Positions 18,310-26,237 of a stretch of DNA of 64,000 nt are shown here, in pieces. Position 1 is the stretch's first letter, and each line of letters starts with the position of its first letter. This DNA is from Agrobacterium vitis (GTDB lineage: Bacteria; Pseudomonadota; Alphaproteobacteria; Rhizobiales; Rhizobiaceae), in contig NZ_CP118259.1 of NCBI RefSeq assembly GCF_013337045.2, forward strand, positions 1,922,001 to 1,986,000. Reading direction: 5' to 3'. The notes beneath the pieces were generated by a model. That model made no database searches, was not told where the DNA came from, and was given only the letters and a program-made list of their open reading frames with translations. Position numbers and translations under genes: made by a program.

Positions 18310-19913
18310 ACCGAGAAATCCCGTTTCGGGCCGGTCGCGCGGTCTTGCCGATGGCGATGCAGGTTTTCGACATTCGACGGCAAGGTGGATTGAGCCGCAT
18401 GGGCCGTCAGAGCGGCAATGCCGAGAATACCAAGGCAGCGATATTGCTCACCGTCATGCGGGTGAGAGTAACTGTTTTTGACAACTAGCCCCTTGTCCGT
18501 CTCAGAGGTTGAGGTCTTTTTCGTAAACTTGTAGTGGGCCGCAAATCCGCCACGAATAACCTTGCAACCAGGGTCGATGATGTATCCCGGCGTGTTGTTA
18601 TCCAGCCGAAGCCCAAGGTAATGCTTCACCGCCTCTTGGCGAATAGATGGCTCATTCGACGGCGCGGGATTGATCTGAAAGCGCACCACGCTTTGCAACG
18701 TGTTGATCCAGTGGAATTCACCCGTGGAGCTATCGGCCCCATACCACGCCGAAGGGTCACCCCACGCATGCACGAAGGCAGCACCCGCAAACCGCCCCAT
18801 CATCAGCGCGACCATCATATGGCCAAAGCGTGTTGGCCCGGTTCCCGGCGGTGCAACCAGCTCGGCCAGCAATCTGTTCTGCCCGCTTGGCGACAACTGC
18901 CCAAAGGTCGCCGCTGGCGAACCGCCTGCGTCAATCCCGATCGTCAAACCCAGCTGTGGGACAAATTGTATTTCCTGATCGGCACAATGAAATTCAACCG
19001 AAAAATCATCTTCATAGACCGGAGTTCCATCCTTGGCATAGGCCGGCAACGAATGAACCATTCGACGCACAACAGCCTTATCCTTGGTAATCGCCTCTTC
19101 CTTTTGGTAGGAACTTCGCGGCTTGCCAGCCCTATTCTCAGCATGGGGAGATAGCCCGCCGGGTTGCCAGAACCCATTCCAGCCTGGCGTAATATCCTGC
19201 ACGATAATTCCCGGTTTCCCCTCTTGCCCGAAAGGGATCGTATAGGCAGGATGATCCATATCCGGCGGGTTCATATCCCCCCAGGCAATCTGAGGGACGA
19301 CCAATTCGGTATCCGAAATCTCCAAACCCATACGCCGCATTTGGGCACGGCCATCTTTCGAAACCCGTTCCAGCTCAGATGGAGCAATCATTTCCATCGG
19401 GGGATAACGGCCACAACGACCAAGGAAGAGCGGCAGGGTCTTTTCCGGCATCAGGTCATACTCGTTGACCCACGCCATTGAAATTTCATACCCTTTTGCA
19501 AACTCCTCAAGATCGTTATCACCGACTGCGCCGGTTTCCATGATATACTGGATCTTGATTTTATCCGCGCCGCGATAAGCTTCCCATTCCAGCGTGTGAA
19601 CGATGGGACGATCCTGCCCTCCGTCATGCTTGACCTCCCATTCACAACCGAGAGGAAATTTCCCGTACCAGCTTTCCAAGGCTGTCTTCGCAAAGCTCCG
19701 ATAGGTATTTCGCACGCAGAGCGTTTTCACGCGCACCCAGCCATCCTTGCAGACTGGCATGTACTGCGCCGCAATCATCGGGCCTTTCATCACGGAACAG
19801 ACTGTTTTGCCTGATCCACCTGGCCCCATAATGACATCAATTGGCCCACGCGATTTCAAAAACGCCGCCCCAATCGGTCCCGGCGGCCGATAATTCTTGA
19901 TGTCCACACCCAT
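18297..19913 (-). CDS. terminase large subunit
   Basis: 538 residues. The ATPase half has Walker A GPGGSGKT (residues 30-37), a hydrophobic run ending ISMAWVNEYDLM that fits Walker B, and a coupling Ser/Thr region after it. The nuclease half starts at LTIGIDAGGSPAATFG, giving the first RNase-H-fold Asp. T7 gp19 has 586 residues. It packages DNA into the prohead with the portal and the small subunit. The gene begins 365 bp after the small terminase stop; that gap is very GC-rich and may hold the packaging site. Confidence 0.9.
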   Translation of the reverse strand: MGVDIKNYRPPGPIGAAFLKSRGPIDVIMGPGGSGKTVCSVMKGPMIAAQYMPVCKDGWVRVKTLCVRNTYRSFAKTALESWYGKFPLGCEWEVKHDGGQDRPIVHTLEWEAYRGADKIKIQYIMETGAVGDNDLEEFAKGYEISMAWVNEYDLMPEKTLPLFLGRCGRYPPMEMIAPSELERVSKDGRAQMRRMGLEISDTELVVPQIAWGDMNPPDMDHPAYTIPFGQEGKPGIIVQDITPGWNGFWQPGGLSPHAENRAGKPRSSYQKEEAITKDKAVVRRMVHSLPAYAKDGTPVYEDDFSVEFHCADQEIQFVPQLGLTIGIDAGGSPAATFGQLSPSGQNRLLAELVAPPGTGPTRFGHMMVALMMGRFAGAAFVHAWGDPSAWYGADSSTGEFHWINTLQSVVRFQINPAPSNEPSIRQEAVKHYLGLRLDNNTPGYIIDPGCKVIRGGFAAHYKFTKKTSTSETDKGLVVKNSYSHPHDGEQYRCLGILGIAALTAHAAQSTLPSNVENLHRHRQDRATGPKRDFSVWDV

Positions 19914-20278
19914 ACCCGCAACCCTCCATAAGCCGCCAGAAATCGCGCGCCCGCGCCCGCTCTGTCGAAATAGAGATTAGGTCGGCCACAAATGGGTTCA
20001 CTGGCAAAGGCCCGGGCGGGCCGGTGTGTGTGAGCCGAGAGGCCCGGGGTGGGGTGGCGCGCGCGGATTTTTGAAGCGCCGCCGCCCGCGCCTGCACACG
20101 CACGCGAGGGGGTCCCCACCAGGCGCGACCACGCGGCGGGCGCACGGCGGGGAAATGCCCGCCGGTTCAAACCGCCCTAATGATTTATGATTATTGCGAT
20201 ATCGAATGATATCAGTGACTTAACAACCGTGCGACATGACCATTCCAATGTCGCACGGCTAACACATTGAATTCATTA
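19914..20278. other. GC-rich gap between terminase genes with hairpin
   Basis: No convincing gene. The part 19990-20165 is extremely GC-rich, with short runs such as GGGGGTCCCC at about 20108. At 20227-20258 lies a perfect 11-bp inverted repeat, CCGTGCGACAT and ATGTCGCACGG, with a 10-nt loop and no T tract on either strand. It is preceded by two GATATC sites. A terminase gap with a palindrome is a natural place for a packaging or control site. Two overlapping minus-strand frames here (to 20145 and 20170) look like GC-driven artefacts. Confidence 0.5.
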
Positions 20279-20959
20279 TCACGGATCGGGGAATTTGGTC
20301 AGGTCGAGGATATCGCTCTTATCCGCCTTCGGTGCTTCCATGTCACCGATGAACATGATCCCCATGGCCGACTTCTTGTCAACATTCAGCTTTGTCGGGG
20401 CCTTGCTCTCGAAATACGGCAACAGCTCGGCGTTGGCCTTGCCGATGATATCCTGCGCCTTGACCATCAGCTCAACCGCGTCATCCCGCTTGATGACGCC
20501 AGTCAGCACCATCTTGGCTAGCCACTCATGCGCCGCAACGCCCTCGGGCGGATCAGGCCACAAGCCCAGCTCCAGCGCCAGCGCCGCCGGATCGGCATTC
20601 GCCATGGCGGCAAGGTTGAGGCCAGGGTGGCGATAGCCCATGCGCTGCAACACATCGGCAAATTCCCGGCTGGACTTGTTCTGGCTGCCTTTCGGCCTCC
20701 CTCTCCCGCGTCTGGCGATATCGATTTGGTTCGCCACATGGCGCACCGGCCCGGAGAACAAGGCCATCTGCTCGTCCATCTCATCAAGCATCAACGATGG
20801 TTGCTCGGCCTCTTCCTCCTGTCCGGTCAGCCGCGCCGCCAGATCGCCCATGGCGTCGGCAACCGCCGCCTTGACCGCGCCAACCTTGGCCGCCGCAGGA
20901 TTTTCGCCCGGCGTGTGTGCTCCAAAAAGCCCCGAATTCTCGCCTTTTCCGTCATCCAT
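20279..20959 (-). CDS. putative terminase small subunit
   Basis: 226 residues from ATG at 20959; a GTG at 20968 is an alternative. The N-terminal part is disordered and acidic, the middle has the basic GRGRPKGSQNKSS segment found in many phage small terminases and DNA-binding proteins, and the C-terminal half is helical and ends acidic (SDILDLTKFPDP). It is the first gene of the late operon and is followed by the large terminase. Role: recognises the packaging site and loads the motor. The identity rests mainly on place and the basic AT-hook-like segment. Confidence 0.6.
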   Translation of the reverse strand: MDDGKGENSGLFGAHTPGENPAAAKVGAVKAAVADAMGDLAARLTGQEEEAEQPSLMLDEMDEQMALFSGPVRHVANQIDIARRGRGRPKGSQNKSSREFADVLQRMGYRHPGLNLAAMANADPAALALELGLWPDPPEGVAAHEWLAKMVLTGVIKRDDAVELMVKAQDIIGKANAELLPYFESKAPTKLNVDKKSAMGIMFIGDMEAPKADKSDILDLTKFPDP

Positions 20960-20994
20960 CACTATCACCCGATTTGTTTATTCGGTTGGTGGCC

Positions 20995-21210
20995 TGTTAC
21001 CGCAATGTTACCGCGTTGTTACCGAGATCATTAATGAATTCAATTCAGTAACATAAGTAACAGGGTAACAAGACAAATCTTCATACGTATACGCGCGCGC
21101 GTATGGGGATACATTTCCTTGTTACCGTGTTACCGACCACTAACCGCATGATTTCCTTGATGTTCTCGGTAACATTTAGCTGTTACCGGCTTGTTACCGG
21201 CTTGTTACCG
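20995..21210. repeat. iteron array of TGTTACCG sites upstream of late operon
   Basis: Eight exact copies of TGTTACCG occur at 20995, 21006, 21017, 21120, 21128, 21181, 21192 and 21203, and one exact inverse copy CGGTAACA at 21167. Two sets of three are spaced by exactly 11 bp, one helical turn. Between them are three inverse half copies GTAACA (21048, 21057, 21065). A perfect 16-bp palindrome with alternating CG (21089-21104) lies near the centre. The array begins 35 bp upstream of the small terminase start. It could bind a late regulator, the small terminase, or a replication initiator. Confidence 0.85.
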
Positions 21211-21213
21211 GCC

Positions 21214-21600
21214 CTCTCCCGTCCCCGGAAGGTAGCGGATTGCTCCGCCATATCGCACCGTGCCACGCCCTTGGCTGCGTTAGTTGCCTGCGCCCTTCTT
21301 ATCGCCAGCGCTATGCGCCACGCGGGCAGGTCGATGGCGGTAAGGCGCAAGGATTGATCCGCGATGGCGCAGGATGGGGAGACCGGCCACGGCCTTGACG
21401 ATTTTATGTCGCCTGTCTCCGGTCTCGAAACGCCAACGCGGCGCAGGCTCCGCTTTTTATCCCTCCGGGGCGGGGGTTTATGTTAAGTGCGGCGGCAATT
21501 TTTGGGGTATTGGTGGCGCAATCGCGATAGGGCGTGGGCTTACGGAATGCAATTTCCACTCGCTAGCGGTGGCCCTCTCGATGGCCTTATATCCAAAGCA
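21214..21600. other. non-coding stretch before the HTH gene
   Basis: No gene with a credible start and codon pattern was found here. The part 21214-21370 has ordinary base composition; 21440-21530 contains a GC stretch (CCTCCGGGGCGGGGG). It presumably holds the promoter and leader of the plus-strand regulator starting at 21601. I see no further repeats of the iteron motif. Confidence 0.4.
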
Positions 21601-21951
21601 ATGAGTGAGCTTTACAAGATCCGGGAATGGCGGCGCGCAATGCGCATGAAGCAGGTTGATTTGGCCGCCAGAGCGGGCAAGTCGCCACAGGCCATCTCTG
21701 CTATCGAGAACGGCGGCCGCGCGCGCCTAGCAACCATGCAGGCAATAGCAGGAGCGCTCGGCATCACTCTGGAAGAGCTGACAACGCGCCCTCCTCGCAA
21801 TCCCAAAATGCTGCCTGACGTCATCGAGGACGTGGCGCGCGCTGGCCGTATCATGGTGGCGATTGCTCGGATTGCGGCGAATGACTGTCAAGAAATTCCG
21901 CCACTGATCGCGGCTTTTGAAAAAATCGGTGGCCGTTCTCGCACTCGCTAA
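21601..21951 (+). CDS. Cro/CI-family HTH regulator
   Basis: 116 residues from ATG at 21601 (MSELYKIREWRRAM). Residues 6-60 are a clear XRE-type helix-turn-helix: KIREWRRAMRMKQVDLAARAGKSPQ in parts, then AISAIENGGRARLATMQAIAGALGI. A C-terminal helical extension of about 50 residues follows. It is transcribed away from the late operon with the iteron array in between, so it could control late genes. The last 101 bp overlap, on the opposite strand, the end of a small Cys-rich gene. Upstream AAAGCA offers a weak ribosome site. Confidence 0.75.
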   Translation: MSELYKIREWRRAMRMKQVDLAARAGKSPQAISAIENGGRARLATMQAIAGALGITLEELTTRPPRNPKMLPDVIEDVARAGRIMVAIARIAANDCQEIPPLIAAFEKIGGRSRTR

Positions 21952-22051
21952 AGCGCGGGCATTCATAGCAGCCCGTCAACAGTTCGGCTGCGCGCAGCTC
22001 ATTGCTGGACAGCTTGTCCAGCACCGTTGATACTCTCTTGCGCGTGATCAT
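21851..22051 (-). CDS. small Cys-rich phage protein
   Basis: 66 residues from ATG at 22051 (MITRKRVSTVLDKLSSNE), chosen for the GGAG five bases upstream. The centre has CYECPRFSEC, a possible small zinc-binding knuckle, followed by NGHRFFQ and a Ser/Pro/Gln-rich tail. It overlaps the end of the convergent HTH gene by 101 bp, which is unusual and means one of the two, or their antisense relation, deserves a check. A 14-bp palindrome sits 18 bp upstream of the start. Function unknown. Confidence 0.5.
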   Translation of the reverse strand: MITRKRVSTVLDKLSSNELRAAELLTGCYECPRFSECENGHRFFQKPRSVAEFLDSHSPQSEQSPP

Positions 22052-22069
22052 GCTTACTCCATCCATCCA

Positions 22070-22083
22070 GCCTAATATTAGGC
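22070..22083. promoter_or_regulatory. 14-bp perfect palindrome GCCTAATATTAGGC
   Basis: GCCTAATATTAGGC is fully self-complementary and lies 18 bp upstream of the small Cys-rich gene starting at 22051. The position overlaps where its promoter should be. It differs from the AAGCAA-type operators, so a different regulator would be expected to bind it. Confidence 0.5.
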
Positions 22084-22236
22084 GAGATGAATGTTTTAAT
22101 GATGAGCATTCACGCTAAAAAAATTTCAAGTTTGTTAAGCCTTAGACAAGCATTTCACCCCCAAAAATTGCGGGGAAATTTGCCCGTGAAACTTTAAGTT
22201 AGAAATATCTTCAAAAGAACCACTCAATCAAACGCT

Positions 22237-22265
22237 TTGACAGCTAAAGCAATGGTTGCTTTACT
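22237..22265 (+). promoter_or_regulatory. promoter with AAGCAA-type operator between -35 and -10
   Basis: TTGACA (22237-22242) and TTTACT (22260-22265) are separated by 17 bp. The space between holds the inverted repeat AAAGCAATGGTTGCTTT (22246-22262). Its half-site AAGCAA is the same as in the palindrome between the Cro-like and repressor genes (30102-30121). A repressor bound here would block polymerase directly. The promoter would drive the 80-residue gene starting at 22314. Confidence 0.7.
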
Positions 22266-22313
22266 ACTTTCGAGAGCGCGACACTTTGTTTTTATTGCGT
22301 AAATCGGGGAATA

Positions 22314-22556
22314 ATGATGACGGAACAACCTTTGCACCACCTAGAGGGCGCGTTGATAGACTTGCGGGCAATGATCACAATATGCCTGCGCCTGCATGAA
22401 ACAGCCCTGCCCGCCGATCTTCCGACCCTTACGCATGATCTGATCACTCTGTTCTATATCATGCTGGAGAAGATCGAGGCGGCCGAGAGCGGCACAAATC
22501 AACTGTATCGCGCTGACTACAGCCGCTCGGCCCCGCCGGTCACATGTCCCGCGTAG
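22314..22556 (+). CDS. small helical phage protein, paralogue of 35481 gene
   Basis: 80 residues, start ATGATG after GGGGAATA. The pattern 'LIDLRAMITICLRLHET...THDLITLFYIMLEKIEA' resembles, residue for residue in spacing, the product at 35481 ('MFDMKAMLRFGLHMTES...RNDWCTLMYLLLDKIKT'), suggesting two paralogues in one prophage. Both are helical and acidic, with no known domain. It stands alone on the plus strand behind an operator-controlled promoter, so it should be expressed early on induction. Function unknown. Confidence 0.65.
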   Translation: MMTEQPLHHLEGALIDLRAMITICLRLHETALPADLPTLTHDLITLFYIMLEKIEAAESGTNQLYRADYSRSAPPVTCPA

Positions 22557-22576
22557 GGCGATCAAGCCTTTCCCAG

Positions 22577-22611
22577 CCAAAATAAAACCCGCCGGATCGC
22601 TCCAGCGGGTT
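22577..22611 (-). terminator. intrinsic terminator of the leftward early operon
   Basis: Arms AACCCGC (22586-22592) and GCGGGTT (22605-22611) form a perfect 7-bp stem. Read on the minus strand it is followed by TTATTTTGG, giving a U-rich tract. It lies 32 bp after the stop of the P-loop ATPase gene and should end leftward early transcription. Confidence 0.75.
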
Positions 22612-22642
22612 CATATGGCATCCAGCCCGAGGGCGGGGGAAA

Positions 22643-24523
22643 TCACTCTAGCACATCCGCCCCGCCCACAATCGCAGTCTGGTAGGCCTCGAAATCCACC
22701 ACAATGCAGCGTTTCGGTTCGCGGCTGATCTTCACCAACGGCGTGGTCTTGGTGACGATATAGTCAGGCGCTTGCTTCAGTGCCTGGTTCCAACCACCGC
22801 TCTGGTAATCCGTGCCCTCAAAGATCCGTGCCACGCGGGTGTCATTGACAGGCACGGCCAGCCCGTAGCCTTCAAACAGCTTGCCGGGCTGAGTTAGGCC
22901 CACACCGGCATTGCCCAGCGCCTGGCGGGCATCGTCGAGCGTCATCAGCTCGCCGCCCGCCCTCACCGACATGATGATATCGTGGATTGACTGTTTCTCG
23001 CCGCGCTTCCAGACCTCTGGCATATGCTCCAGCACGCGGGAAATCACATCCTGCCATTTTTCCGTCTGTTCGGATCGCTCGATGGCGGTCGCCTGTTTCA
23101 GCAGGTCGATGGCATGTTCGGGATCGTCGGCCGGAAAGCCGATATCGATCATGCCTTGCTCACCCACCAGCAGCTCGGCCGTCGCCAGCAGCGTGCCATA
23201 GGTATCGATCTGGCGGGCGTCGAAACCAGCCTCATGCAACAGCCGACGCCAGCGCGGCAACACATGCATGTCGAAATCGTGCCAGCCGTCCATGATCTGC
23301 CGCAGCAGCATCCGCCCAGCCACATCGGAGACAACAGGTTCACCCTTGCCGTCATTTTCCAGCGTCTTGAGCTGCAAAATCGCCATGCGGCTCTTGTCCT
23401 GCACAGCAAGCGGCGGATGCATGATGGCCGAGAACATGAAGGCCGATCGTAGCTCGAATTCGACGCCTTCATGGTTCGCGCCACCGCGATAAAGCTTTGC
23501 ACCGGAATAGGCCTGGCGCGCCAGTTCGATAATCGCCTGTTCCTTAAACCCGCTGGCCTTGGCCTCGAATTCGTCGATCGCTACCGGGCGGCTGTCCTGG
23601 CCGAGGTTCTGATAGATGCCGGCGGCTGTGGTGTTGGCCGTGGCATAGAGCGTCTGACCGAAAATCGCCTTGATGATATCGTGCAGCGTGGATTTACCCG
23701 TGCCACGTCCGCCAGTGATAAAGATGATCGGACGGGTTTTCAGCGCCGCACCCATCAGCGACGAGCCAATCCAGCCCAGCAGAAACAGCGGATCGAGGCT
23801 GGGGCGATGCCAGTTCCATGTGCCGAAATCCTGCAACAGCTGATGCGCCGGGCTATCGCGCCAGCCAATCGGGCTTTTCCACGGCTGGAGAATATCACTG
23901 TCCTGGCGGTAATACATGCCGCCATATTCGCCGGTCGGGGCGCGCTGCAAATTCCAGTCTGCGGCCTTGCCGTCTTTCTGCTTGGTTTGCACCGTCCAGA
24001 TATGGCGGCCGGAATGCCAGATGAATTGTTCTCCATCCTTCCAGCCGCCCCGACCGCGCACATTGTCCTGCGGATCGAAGATACCGCGACGGCCCGCCTC
24101 GCTGATAATCGCTTCCCAAGCCTTGTCGCGCTCGACACGCTTCACCTTTGGCGGCAACGCCTCCCCGGTTTCCGGGTCGGCTTCCGCTTTGCCAAATGCA
24201 GGCCACGCCCAGTGCAGATAATTGATGTAGGGCGAAAACAGTTTCAGCAGCGTCGGATAATCAAACCGGCTGATTTCGTGCAAGCCGCCCGTGGCGCCGA
24301 CGCAATAGACCACCTCGCCTTTCATGCCCAGCACCGTGACGGGGCATTTCGGCGGCATGGCATCATGCGGCGCGCCGGGCCATTGGCCGGGACGAATGCC
24401 ATCACGGGCAAGGTTCTTGTCGGGATCGACAGTATCCCGGCCTTCCCCCACCTCCTCCAGCGCATCGAGAAAATGCGCCCGCGCACCGGCAACGCCGCCC
24501 TGCAATTTTGGTTTCTTGGTCAT
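22643..24523 (-). CDS. phage P-loop ATPase, replicative helicase/primase type
   Basis: 626 residues. Walker A is GGRGTGKST (residues 271-279) after the hydrophobic strand RPIIFIT; Walker B fits RPVAIDEFEA near 312-321. The sensor-like and arginine-rich segments GGANHEGVEFELRSAFMFSAI follow. This arrangement is that of phage/plasmid D5-like superfamily III-type NTPases that act as replicative helicases, usually together with a Toprim primase, which is encoded five genes upstream (26794-27915). The first 230 residues have no recognised domain. The gene is separated from the rest of the operon by an intrinsic terminator, so it may be expressed at a reduced level. Confidence 0.75.
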   Translation of the reverse strand: MTKKPKLQGGVAGARAHFLDALEEVGEGRDTVDPDKNLARDGIRPGQWPGAPHDAMPPKCPVTVLGMKGEVVYCVGATGGLHEISRFDYPTLLKLFSPYINYLHWAWPAFGKAEADPETGEALPPKVKRVERDKAWEAIISEAGRRGIFDPQDNVRGRGGWKDGEQFIWHSGRHIWTVQTKQKDGKAADWNLQRAPTGEYGGMYYRQDSDILQPWKSPIGWRDSPAHQLLQDFGTWNWHRPSLDPLFLLGWIGSSLMGAALKTRPIIFITGGRGTGKSTLHDIIKAIFGQTLYATANTTAAGIYQNLGQDSRPVAIDEFEAKASGFKEQAIIELARQAYSGAKLYRGGANHEGVEFELRSAFMFSAIMHPPLAVQDKSRMAILQLKTLENDGKGEPVVSDVAGRMLLRQIMDGWHDFDMHVLPRWRRLLHEAGFDARQIDTYGTLLATAELLVGEQGMIDIGFPADDPEHAIDLLKQATAIERSEQTEKWQDVISRVLEHMPEVWKRGEKQSIHDIIMSVRAGGELMTLDDARQALGNAGVGLTQPGKLFEGYGLAVPVNDTRVARIFEGTDYQSGGWNQALKQAPDYIVTKTTPLVKISREPKRCIVVDFEAYQTAIVGGADVLE

Positions 24524-24550
24524 CTGCCCCGCCGCGCACCGTCATGAGAT

Positions 24551-24584
24551 AAAAAAAACGGCGCGCCGGATCTCCAGCGCGCCG
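24551..24584 (-). terminator. strong intrinsic terminator inside the early operon
   Basis: Arms CGGCGCGC (24559-24566) and GCGCGCCG (24577-24584) form an 8-bp GC stem with a 10-nt loop. On the minus strand eight T residues follow (24551-24558). It lies between the Tad2-like gene and the helicase gene. Transcription of the helicase then needs read-through, antitermination or its own promoter. Confidence 0.85.
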
Positions 24585-24594
24585 GGCATGGGTT

Positions 24595-25116
24595 TCAGGC
24601 TACGATCTGCCAGTCGTCGGCGAGCATGTCCGTTTGAGAGGCCAGCCAACCGACAACAATCGCCCCATCGGCCGCGCGCATATCGATATGCGGCAAAATC
24701 GAGATACTTTCGGCGTCCATTTCAGCAGCACGGAACATAGCGGCGCCACCACGAGCAAGATTTGCGGGAATAACTGTTCCGGTCTGAATAGCGACATACA
24801 TGCCCTTGCCATTCCAACCGGCCCGCGCGACGCGCTTTCCTTCTTTCATTGCGGCAACGGCATGGCCGAAGCTCATCGCTGATGTCGGCTGATACGCGGC
24901 TTCAAACTGCTCTTTCGGGGACCATGAGATATAGCCAGCATGCGCAGAGTGGTTTGATTTTCCGCCATCGAGATATTCGACGAGGTAGCCGTTATCATCC
25001 CCATTTTCATCCGATGGCAGCGCCCAGCCGCGATAGTCATTATATTCCTGGCGCGTCATAGGGACGGCCTTAATACGTTTCGTCCCGTAAAATTCCAATG
25101 CATCTTCCATGCTCAT
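24595..25116 (-). CDS. Tad2/DUF2829-domain protein (predicted anti-Thoeris)
   Basis: 173 residues from ATG at 25116, after AGGAGACT. The C-terminal 92 residues match the DUF2829 family: MSFGHAVAAMKEGKRVARAG then WNGKGMYV, and the end segment PHIDMRAADG...VGWLASQTDMLADDWQIV. Known family members (Tad2) bind and sequester the signal molecule of Thoeris defence. The N-terminal 78 residues form a separate domain (YRGWALPSDENGDDNGYLVEY, then YISWSPKEQFEAAY) of unknown function that is often joined to this family in phages. It belongs to the early operon, as expected for an anti-defence gene. Activity is predicted, not shown. Confidence 0.75.
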   Translation of the reverse strand: MSMEDALEFYGTKRIKAVPMTRQEYNDYRGWALPSDENGDDNGYLVEYLDGGKSNHSAHAGYISWSPKEQFEAAYQPTSAMSFGHAVAAMKEGKRVARAGWNGKGMYVAIQTGTVIPANLARGGAAMFRAAEMDAESISILPHIDMRAADGAIVVGWLASQTDMLADDWQIVA

Positions 25117-25142
25117 AGTCTCCTGTTGCGCTTGGGGTGAGG

Positions 25143-25925
25143 TCAGTAAGTCGGCGTGAAAAAGTCGTCCGCCGGTTCGAAAATCGTGTCTTCAATCGGG
25201 GTCGGCGCGGGCGTTTGCCGCTCTTCCTGCGCCTTGGCCTGCGCTTCACGCTCGGCAGCAATGAAGGCGTCCAGATCAAGCAGGGTCTGGATATAGGCCG
25301 TCAGGGCGATCCGCTCGGGCGTGGAAATCTCGGCACTGTCGCGCAGCTTGCGGATTTTCAGGTGTTGGGCCAGCACATCGGCGGTGGCGCGGCGACCGAT
25401 CTTGCGCACGAAACCGGCCATTTCCCGCGCCATTAAGGTGCTGGCCGGATGCGGGCCGCATGTCAGCTCAGCCCCGGCAAGCTTTGCGGCAACCGCCTGG
25501 CCCACAGCAATCAGCGCCTGATAGGCCCCGGCCGCCGCAATCATCGGCATGGCCTCCGGTTCCAGCGCTGCGAATTCGCTGTAGCTCATCTGTGCCGCAA
25601 GTTCGTCGGCAGAAGCATCTGAACGCGATCCTTGTGTGACATTACCTGCCACAGCCTCTCCGCCCGCGCTTCCGCTATCGCGTCCAAGATCCGATCCGTC
25701 AGTGCCTCCGGCGTCTGCCCCGCTGGCACCGTCGATGTCACCACTTGCTTCCTGTGGTGCGGCAGCCCCTGTTGCCGCCGCAGATTGTTCGCCACTTGCA
25801 CCCGTATCGCTTGCTCCGCCTGCATCCGCCGGCGCTTCGTTTCCAGTGGGTGTTCCATTGCCATCATCCTTTCCAATCGCCCCCGCCAATGCGGCCAGCT
25901 CTTCCGGTGTTTTTTCCTTCGCCAT
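25143..25925 (-). CDS. hypothetical early phage protein
   Basis: 260 residues from ATG at 25925 with GGAGAAAGAGC before it. The first 110 residues are a low-complexity Ala/Gly/Asp/Ser linker (DAGGASDTGASGEQSAAATG and similar). The part 115-235 is helical with SYSEFAALEPEAMPMI, and the end is acidic with PTPIEDTIFEP. No enzyme motif. Long disordered heads with a helical core occur in phage DNA-binding accessory proteins, but I cannot assign a role. It lies between the GapR-like and Tad2-like genes. Confidence 0.6.
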   Translation of the reverse strand: MAKEKTPEELAALAGAIGKDDGNGTPTGNEAPADAGGASDTGASGEQSAAATGAAAPQEASGDIDGASGADAGGTDGSDLGRDSGSAGGEAVAGNVTQGSRSDASADELAAQMSYSEFAALEPEAMPMIAAAGAYQALIAVGQAVAAKLAGAELTCGPHPASTLMAREMAGFVRKIGRRATADVLAQHLKIRKLRDSAEISTPERIALTAYIQTLLDLDAFIAAEREAQAKAQEERQTPAPTPIEDTIFEPADDFFTPTY

Positions 25926-25943
25926 GCTCTTTCTCCTGTGAAA

Positions 25944-26237
25944 TCAGTCTTCCGAAGGGTCTTCGCCATGGCCGAGCGCGGCCATGTACGTGTCAAAAAT
26001 CAAATCCTCTTCCATAAGGGCTTGTGGGTCTTTGGCCCGCGCGGCCACCACGCGCTTAAGCACTTTCTTGTCGAAGCCCATGGATGCGGCTTCGCCATAA
26101 ACGTCTCTCTTGTCGTCGTTGATGGCCTTATTTTCTTCGTTGAGCCGCTCGATCCGCTCGACGAAGGCGCGCAGCTGGTCGCGGGCAATGCCATGGGCAA
26201 CGTCCTGCGCGAAACTGTTGTGGCCAGGCCCGGTCAT
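25944..26237 (-). CDS. GapR-like (DUF2312) DNA-binding protein
   Basis: 97 residues. The segments [39 protein letters not shown] and [26 protein letters not shown] follow the DUF2312/GapR pattern closely. GapR is an alphaproteobacterial nucleoid protein that binds overtwisted AT-rich DNA ahead of forks and polymerases and stimulates gyrase/topoisomerase IV. A phage copy inside the replication operon suggests a role in phage DNA replication or in competing with the host protein. It overlaps the DUF550 gene by 4 bp. Confidence 0.85.
   Translation of the reverse strand: MTGPGHNSFAQDVAHGIARDQLRAFVERIERLNEENKAINDDKRDVYGEAASMGFDKKVLKRVVAARAKDPQALMEEDLIFDTYMAALGHGEDPSED

Noticed and set aside
19837..20170. 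Two overlapping minus-strand frames in the terminase gap
   Set aside because: Extremely GC-rich, Arg/Ala/Pro-rich products that overlap each other and the terminase start; more likely non-coding.
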